Below are positions 1-5,772 of a stretch of DNA of 7,216 bases, piece by piece. The position numbers and the translations under genes are program-made. The stretch is from an uncultured Pseudomonadaceae bacterium (GTDB taxonomy: Bacteria > Pseudomonadota > Gammaproteobacteria > Pseudomonadales > Pseudomonadaceae), in assembly GCA_947630465.1 (NCBI GenBank), contig CANRHT010000097.1:1-7216 (forward strand). The letters run 5' to 3'. The notes under the pieces were generated by a model that saw only the letters and a program-made list of their open reading frames with translations, was not told the DNA's origin and searched no databases. The first letter of the stretch is position 1, and every line of letters begins with the position of its first letter.

Positions 1-73
1 CCCTTCGTCTAGTGGCCTAGGACACCGCCCTTTCACGGCGGTAACAGGGGTTCGAGTCCCCTAGGGGACGCCA
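1..73 (+). tRNA. tRNA-Glu (anticodon UUC), 5' end cut by window
   Basis: This is the 3' 73 nt of a glutamate tRNA gene. The anticodon stem CCGCC (25-29) pairs with GGCGG (37-41) around a seven-base loop, with anticodon TTC at 32-34. The T arm AGGGG-TTCGAGT-CCCCT follows. The acceptor 3' strand AGGGGAC would pair with a 5' strand of which only the last four bases (CCCT) are visible, so about three bases lie before position 1. The 3' CCA is encoded at 71-73. The 3' end is intact, with no integrase gene or duplicated att-like segment in the window. Confidence 0.96.
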
Positions 74-94
74 TATTTAAGACTTGATCTTAAA

Positions 95-126
95 ACAAAA
101 AACCAGCTCAGGCTGGTTTTTTTGTG
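95..126. terminator. Bidirectional rho-independent terminator between tRNA-Glu and flgZ
   Basis: A stem AACCAGC (101-107) / GCTGGTT (112-118) with loop TCAG is flanked by an A run on the left and a T run on the right. It therefore has a U tract in both directions. It lies 20-50 bp after the tRNA on the + strand and about 55 bp beyond the flgZ stop on the - strand, so it can end both convergent transcripts. Confidence 0.88.
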
Positions 127-179
127 TCTGCAATCTGTGGTTTTCTATTTAAGTGGCGTGTTGGTTCGGTGATGCAGGA

Positions 180-923
180 TTAGAATAGCGCATCATCGCT
201 GCGGCGGGCTTCGCGTTGCAGTTGGTAGACAAAGCGCTCAATCACACGCTGCGCTGCACCACTGATATCATGGAATTTAAAGCCGGCAAGGGTGGTGTTT
301 GCCTCTTCATTGATATTCAAATGACGCAGTTCTGCGCTGATGGTGATATCACCGGCCGGCAGGCTGATGGCAAATGTCTCGTAGAGTTGCCCTGTCTGTA
401 GCGCGGTGCTGGCCGTTTTAATGTGCACTTTGCAGCCAGTGGCTGAAATATCAAATAAACGACCGCTAATGGGCTTGCTGAGCTTTGAGCCGCTGACGCT
501 CACTTCAAGTGATTGTTCTGGCAATGTGTCTGCTCTAAAGGCGTTTCTGCGCTGGTGATAGCTGATTTGTTTGGGCAGGGTCAGCCAGTAGCAGGGTGCG
601 CCATCAAGAGTGTCAGGCAGTGCTTGTTGATGATGCACCCAAGAGATACGCACGCCGTCACGGTGAGTGACTATGGTCAAGGCTTCGCCGTTGAGTAAGT
701 GGCGTTGGCTGATGTTAGGGATTAATTCGTCCAGTGCAATACTGTTGTTTTCACGATCAATAGCAACGATATAGGTCTGACACACTTGCTTGTTTTCAGT
801 GAATGTCAGTTCTAGAGGGTTGCGATTCTCCATCAAAGCGCGCAAATGGCTAATGATTTCAATAGGAGAATTGAGAGGCTGAGGCGCCTGTGAAGTATTA
901 CCTTCAGAAAACAAGTCAGACAC
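180..923 (-). CDS. flgZ: Flagellar brake protein FlgZ/YcgR, c-di-GMP-binding PilZ protein
   Basis: This is a 247-residue protein with two domains. An N-terminal YcgR-type beta domain covers roughly residues 20-115, and a C-terminal PilZ domain roughly 118-237. The two c-di-GMP-binding signatures are visible: RxxxR as R126-x3-R130 (in RRNAFR) and DxSxxG as D158, S160, G163. YcgR/FlgZ proteins bind c-di-GMP and then act on the flagellar motor at the cell pole to slow swimming. The name FlgZ follows the Pseudomonas location beside flgMN. The start codon is GTG (CAC on the + strand at 921-923), with only a weak ribosome-binding sequence (GGGA about 12 bases upstream). The gene lies 94 bp after flgN and may also have its own promoter. 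No in-frame ATG competes nearby upstream. Confidence 0.93.
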   Translation of the reverse strand: MSDLFSEGNTSQAPQPLNSPIEIISHLRALMENRNPLELTFTENKQVCQTYIVAIDRENNSIALDELIPNISQRHLLNGEALTIVTHRDGVRISWVHHQQALPDTLDGAPCYWLTLPKQISYHQRRNAFRADTLPEQSLEVSVSGSKLSKPISGRLFDISATGCKVHIKTASTALQTGQLYETFAISLPAGDITISAELRHLNINEEANTTLAGFKFHDISGAAQRVIERFVYQLQREARRSDDALF

Positions 924-976
924 TGTCCGTATTTCCCATTTTGCTTGGCTGGTTTAATGTTTTAATCAAGCGCGGG

Positions 977-1006
977 AGTATAACAGCAATTGCCCAATAA
1001 CTTGAT
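977..1006 (-). promoter_or_regulatory. Possible flgZ promoter (weak sigma-70-like -10)
   Basis: In the 94-bp gap between flgN and flgZ, the minus strand carries TATACT (977-982), close to a TATAAT -10 box. Seventeen bases upstream is TCAAGT, a poor -35. An inverted repeat AATCAAG (964-970) / CTTGATT (1001-1007) brackets the element. A transcript would start near 970, about 47 nt before the GTG. FlgZ may simply be read through from flgMN, so this is tentative. Confidence 0.3.
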
Positions 1007-1017
1007 TTATTTGCGCT

Positions 1018-1485
1018 TTAAGCCTGACTAAAAGGCCGCTGCGTGCTAGCGCCTGCTGCGCTACCAGTCTTGTCGTAGAGGGAGGGTGTGTTGGAGCCGC
1101 GAATGATATTTAACATGCTATTAACGCTGGTTTGATTGCTACGAATTAAACGGCCGTTGCGTAAATTGGCCGCTTGGCATTGCTCAAGCAGTTCGTTGAG
1201 TTGGCTGCTGCTAGCAAGTATTTTTTCACCTAATGCTGAGGTGCTTGCCAATGTTTGCAGGCCGGCTAAATCAGCGCTGAGGTTGCCGCTCAGTAAAAGC
1301 TTGCTACGCTCGCTGCGGTTTTGCTCAAGCATGTGTAGAGCAGGTTGCTTTTGTGCCAGTAAGGCTTGCAGTTGATTTAAATCGCGTTCGCCTAATGCAA
1401 CAAACTCTTGCTCAAGCAGATCAACCAACTGTTGGGCTGTATTAATATCATTGAGCAAGAGTTCAAGGGTGCGCTGATCAGTCAT
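1018..1485 (-). CDS. flgN: FlgN, flagellar export chaperone
   Basis: This is a 155-residue, mostly helical protein with heptad-like leucines and glutamines, the usual size and makeup of FlgN. The family's C-terminal signature is present: an NLRNGRLIRSN segment around 108-118, then LNIIRG and SLYDKTG (about 124-142). FlgN is a cytosolic chaperone. It binds the hook-filament junction proteins FlgK and FlgL and delivers them to the flagellar type III export gate. It starts at ATG 1483-1485, 17 bp after the flgM stop, with no clear Shine-Dalgarno in the gap. That fits translation coupled to flgM on one mRNA. The alanine/serine-rich tail after the YDKTG motif looks disordered. Confidence 0.9.
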   Translation of the reverse strand: MTDQRTLELLLNDINTAQQLVDLLEQEFVALGERDLNQLQALLAQKQPALHMLEQNRSERSKLLLSGNLSADLAGLQTLASTSALGEKILASSSQLNELLEQCQAANLRNGRLIRSNQTSVNSMLNIIRGSNTPSLYDKTGSAAGASTQRPFSQA

Positions 1486-1502
1486 AATAATTAAAGTCTA
1501 CT

Positions 1503-1832
1503 TTAAAATTGTGCTTCTAAATCAATCAGCTTACTGGCTACGCGCTGACTGTCGATTGGGTAGCTGCCCTCGGCGACGGCTTGCTTGAGTTGCGCTACTT
1601 TTTCAGAGTTGACGCTGGGTATATCCGCTATTTTATCTACAGCACTTTGCAGTTGGCGTGCATTGTTGCTCAATTGTACTGACTCGCCAGATACCGCTGT
1701 AGTGCTGTTCTGCTCAGAAACGTTTTTTTGTGCTGAGTCTTGCGTGTTAACTTTCGTGGTGTTGAGTGAGCTTTGTGTGGCCGGCTTACTCAACCCTGCA
1801 GTGTTGTTCGGGTTATTAAAGTCGATAGCCAT
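1503..1832 (-). CDS. flgM: FlgM, anti-sigma-28 factor
   Basis: This is a 109-residue protein. The N-terminal half is low-complexity (Asn/Ser/Thr/Gln-rich) and probably unfolded. The C-terminal half (about 75-109) carries the FlgM signature: VNSEKVAQLKQAVAEGSYPI followed by VASKLIDLE. FlgM binds sigma-28 (FliA) and holds late flagellar genes off until the hook-basal body is complete; it is then exported through that structure. The start ATG at 1830-1832 has a good ribosome-binding site, GAGGT (1840-1844), spaced 7 nt. A near-consensus FliA promoter lies just upstream, so the gene is predicted to be autoregulated through its own target sigma factor. flgN follows on the same transcript. Confidence 0.93.
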   Translation of the reverse strand: MAIDFNNPNNTAGLSKPATQSSLNTTKVNTQDSAQKNVSEQNSTTAVSGESVQLSNNARQLQSAVDKIADIPSVNSEKVAQLKQAVAEGSYPIDSQRVASKLIDLEAQF

Positions 1833-1871
1833 GTGGTAAACCTCAAATACAGTAGTGGATCGCTTGCTTAG

Positions 1872-1898
1872 TAATCGGCTATGGCTGAGTAAACTTTA
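1872..1898 (-). promoter_or_regulatory. Sigma-28 (FliA) promoter of flgMN
   Basis: Read on the minus strand there is TAAAGTTT (1891-1898), an 11-bp spacer, then GCCGATTA (1872-1879). The known enterobacterial consensus is TAAAGTTT-N11-GCCGATAA, so this matches 15 of 16 positions with exact spacing. Transcription would begin near 1865, roughly 33 nt before the flgM ATG. It lies inside the 160-bp flgA-flgM gap, the right place to drive flgMN late in flagellar assembly. Confidence 0.92.
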
Positions 1899-1992
1899 GC
1901 GCTAATTTTACTAATACGATCCGCTGCTTTGACGCAAATATCGAGCTTATGCTGTGTGTTTAATCTGTCTGCACACTATATTGCAAGATGCT

Positions 1993-2748
1993 TTACATTG
2001 CCACTTCAACGCGGCCAGGTGCCACTACGCGAGCATGCACAACACGCTTTGAGCGATTATTGCGTACGCGAATTTGTTGACCCATAGCGCCATCTTCTAA
2101 AGCTGTGCCAGGCATGCGTACTGACATCGCGCCAGCGCTGGCGCTGATCACAACCTCATCGCCCTTACTGATGGCGGCCGCTGCTTTAATATGTTGTGTA
2201 GAAATAACGCTGTCTGGCTGTACCGGTCGCAAGAGTTGGTAGCCGATAACATTGTCAAGGTCCAATATATAACCTTGACGTAGACTGCTCACATCGCGCT
2301 CAGCCAATTGCACATCAGTGGCTTGAATAATACTGCTGCGTTGCAATGAGCGCACTGCCACGGCGATCTCTCTATACAAGTTGACGTGGCCGGGGACAAA
2401 GATAGTCCAAGGTGCATCGCTGTCGCAGCGTACGCGAATGGTGACGCGCCCAATCGGTTGCGCAGGGCTTTCTAAGCTGGCTTGTAAAGGAATTGAGCAG
2501 CTAGGCAAGCGTAAACGAGGATCAAGACGACCAATTTTAGCGCTATAGCGAGCAGTGATATTATTACTTTGCAAATGTTGCGCTGTAATATCCTCAAGGA
2601 AAGCTTGGCTGGTGCCGATAATTTGTTGTTGAGTGGTTTGTGCTTGTGCAGAATGCGCTAGCATGATGCAAAGGCCAGCAAAGACTGCCTTTTTTAAAAA
2701 GAGTAGAGTTTGGGATGAGTGCCAATATAATGTCGTTAATAATTTCAT
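1993..2748 (-). CDS. flgA: FlgA, periplasmic chaperone for P-ring assembly
   Basis: From the ATG at 2748 the protein has 251 residues. A signal peptide is visible: basic FLKK, a hydrophobic stretch AVFAGLCIML, then AHSAQA with likely cleavage after residue 36. The mature part holds two cysteines typical of FlgA (in LPSCSI and VRCDSD). A C-terminal SAF/ChapFlgA region follows, with KGDEVVISA, a GTALEDGAMGQQIRVRN-type segment and a VVAPGRVEV ending. FlgA acts in the periplasm and helps FlgI assemble into the P ring. An in-frame ATG ten codons earlier (2778) would give 261 residues but lacks a ribosome-binding sequence. The 2748 start has a modest GAG upstream and gives a more normal signal peptide. 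Its stop is 160 bp from flgM, and flgM has its own promoter. Confidence 0.9.
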   Translation of the reverse strand: MKLLTTLYWHSSQTLLFLKKAVFAGLCIMLAHSAQAQTTQQQIIGTSQAFLEDITAQHLQSNNITARYSAKIGRLDPRLRLPSCSIPLQASLESPAQPIGRVTIRVRCDSDAPWTIFVPGHVNLYREIAVAVRSLQRSSIIQATDVQLAERDVSSLRQGYILDLDNVIGYQLLRPVQPDSVISTQHIKAAAAISKGDEVVISASAGAMSVRMPGTALEDGAMGQQIRVRNNRSKRVVHARVVAPGRVEVAM

Positions 2749-2758
2749 ATCTGTACTC

Positions 2759-2776
2759 AAGCAATAAATAGACCGC
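2759..2776 (-). promoter_or_regulatory. Candidate sigma-54 promoter for flgA (weak)
   Basis: On the minus strand, CGGTCTATTTATTGCTT has the GG (2773-2774) and GC (2761-2762) dinucleotides separated by exactly 10 bp and an intact TTGC box, as in the sigma-54 core TGGCAC-N5-TTGC. The bases after GG do not match CAC. In Pseudomonas flgA is reported as a FleQ/RpoN-dependent class II gene, which is why I looked here. The implied start near 2749 would leave almost no leader before the ATG at 2748, which counts against it. Confidence 0.25.
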
Positions 2777-2825
2777 ATATTTGTTTTAATCGCATTTAAA
2801 TAGAGCGAACGTTAGGAGCCGAAAT

Positions 2826-3758
2826 ATGGCCAGTGTATTGGACTCAGTAAATCAGCGCACGCAGCTGGTTGGACAAAACCGCTTAGAGTTGCTGCTATTT
2901 AGACTCAACGGACCACAGTTATACGGCATTAACGTGTTTAAGGTGCGCGAAGTTTTGCAGTGCCCGAATTTGACGCTAATGCCCCAATCAAATCCGATTG
3001 TGCGCGGCGTTGCCAGTGTGCGCGGTCGTACGATCCCTGTGATGGATTTAGCCTTAGCAACAGGGCGCGCAGAATTGCGTAATGCCAGTGAAGGTTTTGT
3101 CATTATCACTGAATACAATATGAAAGAGCAGGGCTTTTTGGTCAGTGGCGTTGAGCGTATTGTAAACCTGAACTGGGAAGAGATTCATCCACCACCCAAG
3201 GGCACCGGTCGTGATCATTACCTCACAGCGGTCACACGCTTAGATGAGCAGTTGGTTGAGGTGATTGATGTTGAAAAGATTTTGGCTGAGGTGTCGCCCA
3301 CTTCTGAAGTGATTTCAACAGATAGCCTGACGGATCAAATACGTGTCAGTGCTTTGAGTAAGAAGATTTTGATTGTCGATGACTCCAGTGTGGCACGCAA
3401 GCAAGTGCTGCGTTGTTTGCAAGAGGTGGGTGTTGAGGTCGTTGCTTTAAATGATGGTCGCGCGGCGTATGAGTATTTACATGCGATGCTTGAAGAGGGA
3501 GAAAATCCTGCCGAAACCTTCTTGATGATGATTTCAGATATTGAAATGCCAGAGATGGATGGCTACACCTTAACCGCCGCGATACGTAATGATCCACGTC
3601 TCAAGGACCTGCATATTTTATTGCACACGTCATTGTCAGGTGTATTCAATAAAGCCATGGTTAAAAAAGTGGGTGCGGATGACTTTTTAGCTAAGTTTCG
3701 ACCGGATGATTTGGTTGATCTCGTTGTCGAGCGCATTAAACAGGTTGATGGGTTATAA
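2826..3758 (+). CDS. cheV: CheV, CheW-receiver chemotaxis coupling protein
   Basis: This is a 310-residue protein. Residues about 14-158 form a CheW-like domain (LLLFRLNGPQLYGINVFKVR opening, VRGRTIPVMDL in the core). Residues about 179-305 form a response-regulator receiver. The receiver has the acidic pair D185/D186 (IVDDSS), the phospho-acceptor D238 (ISDIEMPEMDG), T268 and K290, so it should be phosphorylated by CheA. CheV couples receptors to CheA and tunes signalling through its phosphorylation state. The start ATG has a strong AGGAG (2814-2818) with 7-nt spacing. The opening SVLDSVNQRTQLVGQNRLEL reads as Pseudomonas CheV. It is divergent from flgA and 61 bp upstream of cheR, probably on one transcript. 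No convincing sigma-28 promoter is visible upstream. Confidence 0.95.
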   Translation: MASVLDSVNQRTQLVGQNRLELLLFRLNGPQLYGINVFKVREVLQCPNLTLMPQSNPIVRGVASVRGRTIPVMDLALATGRAELRNASEGFVIITEYNMKEQGFLVSGVERIVNLNWEEIHPPPKGTGRDHYLTAVTRLDEQLVEVIDVEKILAEVSPTSEVISTDSLTDQIRVSALSKKILIVDDSSVARKQVLRCLQEVGVEVVALNDGRAAYEYLHAMLEEGENPAETFLMMISDIEMPEMDGYTLTAAIRNDPRLKDLHILLHTSLSGVFNKAMVKKVGADDFLAKFRPDDLVDLVVERIKQVDGL

Positions 3759-3807
3759 TATTTTTATTTATATGTCTTCAGCCTGTTTTAGGCATTCTCT
3801 TTAATAC

Positions 3808-3815
3808 AAGGCGGT
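3808..3815 (+). promoter_or_regulatory. Ribosome-binding site setting the GTG start of cheR
   Basis: AAGGCGGT lies just before the GTG at 3820-3822, with about 8 nt between AAGG and the start. An ATG at 3818-3820 overlaps this GTG but is in another frame, so the purine-rich site and the continuous CheR frame decide for GTG. Confidence 0.6.
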
Positions 3816-3819
3816 CAAT

Positions 3820-4644
3820 GTGTCGGTTTCTGAATCTGATTTTAATACGTTTAGGCAGTTTCTTGAGGTTAAATCAGGCATACTTTTAGGTGATAACAAG
3901 CAATATCTTGTTACCAGTCGCTTAAAAAGATTGCTAGAAGAGCACAATATCAAATCGTTAACTGAGTTAATGACGCGCATTCAGTCGCAGCCACGCAGTG
4001 CATTGCAAGATCAAGTCATTGATGCGATGACCACCAACGAAACATTATGGTTTAGAGATATTTTTCCATTCGAGGTGATGAAGAATAAAGTTCTGCCAGA
4101 GTTGTTAAAAAAACAACCGATGCAGAGCTTGCGCGTCTGGTCAGCGGCCTGTTCTTCAGGGCAAGAAACTTACTCGTTGTCGATGACTGTTGATGAGTAT
4201 GAGCGGGCGAACTTAGGTATCAAGGCTAATGTGCAAATTGTGGGTACTGATTTGTCGCCTTCAATGCTCAAAGCTTGTAAGGAGGGTGTCTACGATAGTT
4301 TGGCCATTGCGCGTGGTTTATCACAGGAGCGTTTACAGCGCTATTTTGATAAGTTGCCAGAAGGACGTTATGCCATTAAGTCCGAGGTTAAAGCGCGTAC
4401 CGATTTTCGTGCTTTGAACTTATTAGACAGTTATGCAGGTTTAGGTAAGTTTGATGTGGTGTTTTGCCGAAACGTGCTGATTTATTTCTCTGCCGAGGTT
4501 AAGAAAGATATTTTAACGCGTATTCATGCCACGTTAAAACCCGGTGGCTATTTGTTCTTGGGCGCTTCTGAAGCGCTGAATACTTTGCCTGAGTTGTACA
4601 CTATGGTGCAGTGCAGCCCAGGTATCATTTACCAAGCGAAATAA
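3820..4644 (+). CDS. cheR: CheR, chemoreceptor glutamate O-methyltransferase
   Basis: This is a 274-residue protein with the two-domain CheR layout. The N-terminal helical domain (about 1-75) ends in TTNETLWFRD (71-80), the family's receptor/SAM-side motif, with W replacing the first F of the enterobacterial form. The SAM-dependent methyltransferase domain follows, with VWSAACSSGQETYS (106-119), the acidic GTDLS (142-146) and DVVFCRNVLIYF (212-223). CheR transfers methyl groups from SAM to glutamates of methyl-accepting chemotaxis proteins, giving adaptation together with CheB. The length is normal. The start is GTG with AAGG upstream. A strong palindromic terminator follows the stop by 16 bp, so cheV-cheR appears to be a two-gene unit. 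Confidence 0.96.
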   Translation: MSVSESDFNTFRQFLEVKSGILLGDNKQYLVTSRLKRLLEEHNIKSLTELMTRIQSQPRSALQDQVIDAMTTNETLWFRDIFPFEVMKNKVLPELLKKQPMQSLRVWSAACSSGQETYSLSMTVDEYERANLGIKANVQIVGTDLSPSMLKACKEGVYDSLAIARGLSQERLQRYFDKLPEGRYAIKSEVKARTDFRALNLLDSYAGLGKFDVVFCRNVLIYFSAEVKKDILTRIHATLKPGGYLFLGASEALNTLPELYTMVQCSPGIIYQAK

Positions 4645-4660
4645 TACATTTGCTGTAATG

Positions 4661-4688
4661 AAAAAGGCCTGAATATTCAGGCCTTTTT
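4661..4688. terminator. Bidirectional terminator between cheR and the small unknown gene
   Basis: This is a perfect 28-bp palindrome: a run of five A, GGCCTGAAT, its complement and a run of five T, with no mismatch in either 14-base arm. It gives a GC-rich stem with U tracts in both directions. It lies 16 bp past the cheR stop and 28 bp past the stop of the convergent gene on the - strand, so it ends both units. Confidence 0.93.
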
Positions 4689-4716
4689 ATTTGAGTAGTG
4701 TAAAACCCGTGCCGTG

Positions 4717-5205
4717 TTAGTGTAAGGACAGATTAAGTACATGATTGATGTCCTCAAGACCTTTGCTTAGCCTTTCTTTTGGTGCGCTATAAAAACCTAT
4801 GAGATTCACTTCATTAAACACGATGCCATTGGACATTATGTTGGTGTACCTTAAGTCAAACTTATCTAAAATAGTGTCAATAAACTCAACTGCATCATGG
4901 CCAAAAAATAATAGCTCGTTACCCGAGCCATCGACCTTGGTAAAATTCTTATGCAGATCAATATCTGATGCCATTGCAAGAATCTTCAGGGTTGTCTGAG
5001 GTGAAATCTTACGGGTTAAATCCTTGTTAATTAAAAAGAAAGGCCTGCTTTCTTTATTGCGGGGGTCTAAATTATAATCAGCAAGATTCATTTGAAATGA
5101 AGATATAGTGCGACGAACTTCAACACGGGTATCGTCACCAAAACGTATAAGGTAATCAACAAACCTAGAGACTTCCTTTAGGATTTCTATTTTTTCCTTG
5201 AGCAT
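4717..5205 (-). CDS. Unknown 162-residue protein, intact copy of a tandem paralogous pair
   Basis: I do not recognise the family. The protein is soluble-looking, with no signal peptide or membrane helix. It starts with a lysine-rich helix (LKEKIEILKEV). Features shared with the upstream neighbour are PF (55-56), SP (68-69), FT (88-89), FFGHDAVEF (100-108), Y120, N122, NGI (126-128), G137 and a C-terminal helix ending in LNLS. Motif spacing is nearly identical in the two proteins, so they are paralogues. The ATG at 5203-5205 has a good ribosome-binding site, GAGGGA (5213-5218), at 7 nt, which supports real translation. The gene lies 69 bp after its sister copy in the same direction and ends at the palindromic terminator. 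Base composition is AT-leaning (one line counted: 42% GC), against about 53% in a line of the glutamate-synthase-like gene. Confidence 0.75.
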   Translation of the reverse strand: MLKEKIEILKEVSRFVDYLIRFGDDTRVEVRRTISSFQMNLADYNLDPRNKESRPFFLINKDLTRKISPQTTLKILAMASDIDLHKNFTKVDGSGNELLFFGHDAVEFIDTILDKFDLRYTNIMSNGIVFNEVNLIGFYSAPKERLSKGLEDINHVLNLSLH

Positions 5206-5225
5206 GGGCGTGTCCCTCAGGCGTG

Positions 5226-5266
5226 CTTAATTTCACTCGATTAAGAATGGCGACCCTTGGGCCGCC
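5226..5266 (-). other. Two hairpins between the paralogous small genes
   Basis: The first hairpin on the transcript is GGCGGCC / GGTCGCC (5260-5266 with 5249-5255, one G-U pair, loop CAAG), starting 8 nt after the upstream stop. Immediately after comes CTTAAT / ATTAAG (5240-5245 with 5226-5231, loop of 8). The first is followed by ATTCTTAA, a poor U tract, so it is not a standard terminator. It may act as a weak attenuator or as an mRNA-end stabiliser that makes the two copies differ in expression. Confidence 0.4.
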
Positions 5267-5274
5267 AGATGCAC

Positions 5275-5756
5275 TTATGAGAACTCTTCAATAAACTTCT
5301 CTGATTTTTCTAAAAACTCTTCGACTGTTTCAACGGACGCCCCCATGATTCCCATGATGCTGACATCACCATCGATAATAATGCCATTCGTGCGAACGTT
5401 CTCGTAGTCTAGTTTTTCAGGGTTTTCCTTAATATAGTTTTTCACAAACTCTTCTGCAGCATGTGCGAAAAAGCAAAAAAGGTGTTCAAACATAATGCGC
5501 TTGGTGAAAAAACGCTCAAGACCAGCCTTTTCTGCACTCAAAATAAGCTGATCAATCTGGAGTTCGGTTGGGCTGCTCTCCCGAGCTCCATGCGAGAAGT
5601 AGAAGGGATAGCTCCCTTCAATATTAGGGTTTAAGCTAAACTTATCCAGCGAAACAGCATAAGTAGCCATTAGATGAAGAGCATCCATCTTATACTTTTC
5701 AAGTCTTTTAGAACTTTTATTTTTTCAACTGTTGAAGGGTTTGATGTGTTTGTCAT
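5275..5756 (-). pseudogene. Upstream copy of the small paralogous pair, split by a -1 frame change
   Basis: Two reading pieces make up one ancestral gene. The 5' piece (5670-5756, 28 codons) starts at ATG with ribosome-binding site GGAAG and reads STVEKIKVLKDLK. That resembles KEKIEILKEV in the downstream paralogue, and the piece then runs into TAA at 5670-5672. The 3' piece (5275-5688, 137 residues) carries PF, SP, FT, FFAHAAEEF (73-81), YEN, NGI (101-103) and a glutamate-rich end. Adding one A to the AAAA run at 5696-5699 would join them into a 160-residue protein, close to the 162 residues of the intact copy. Alternatives are a sequencing indel, or use of the ATG at 5688 coupled to the 28-codon leader it overlaps by 19 nt. 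Function unknown. It is AT-leaning (one line counted at 37% GC). Confidence 0.6.
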
Positions 5757-5764
5757 TTCGTTAT

Positions 5765-5769
5765 CTTCC
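5765..5769 (-). promoter_or_regulatory. Ribosome-binding site that fixes the start of the split gene
   Basis: GGAAG sits 8 nt before the ATG at 5754-5756, inside the 16-bp gap after the stop (TGA, 5773-5775) of the glutamate-synthase-like gene. The later ATG at 5688 has only an A-rich upstream sequence. This argues that translation originally began at 5756 and that the frame change inside the gene is real or an error, not a mis-set start. Confidence 0.55.
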
Positions 5770-5772
5770 GTG

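Noticed and set aside
1..73. tRNA-Glu as an integration site for a genomic island
   Set aside because: No integrase, no repeat of the tRNA 3' end and ordinary flagellar genes follow, so nothing in the window supports an island at this end.
216..698. Small + strand open frames opposite flgZ
   Set aside because: They are antisense to a gene with clear PilZ motifs, and their translations show no domain or ribosome-binding support.
2754..2780. Possible sigma-28 promoter for cheV (TACTCAAG then CCGCATAT)
   Set aside because: Only about half of the -10 matches and the -35 is poor. A one-base shift does not improve it, so it is not listed as a feature.
3781..3793. GCCT/AGGC hairpin between cheV and cheR
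   Set aside because: It has only four pairs and no T run. It would not terminate transcription and is likely chance.
5696..5725. Programmed -1 ribosomal frameshift site in the split gene
   Set aside because: No X-XXY-YYZ heptamer in the zero frame is seen in the A-rich stretch, and no strong downstream stem was found. A mutation or sequence error explains it more simply.
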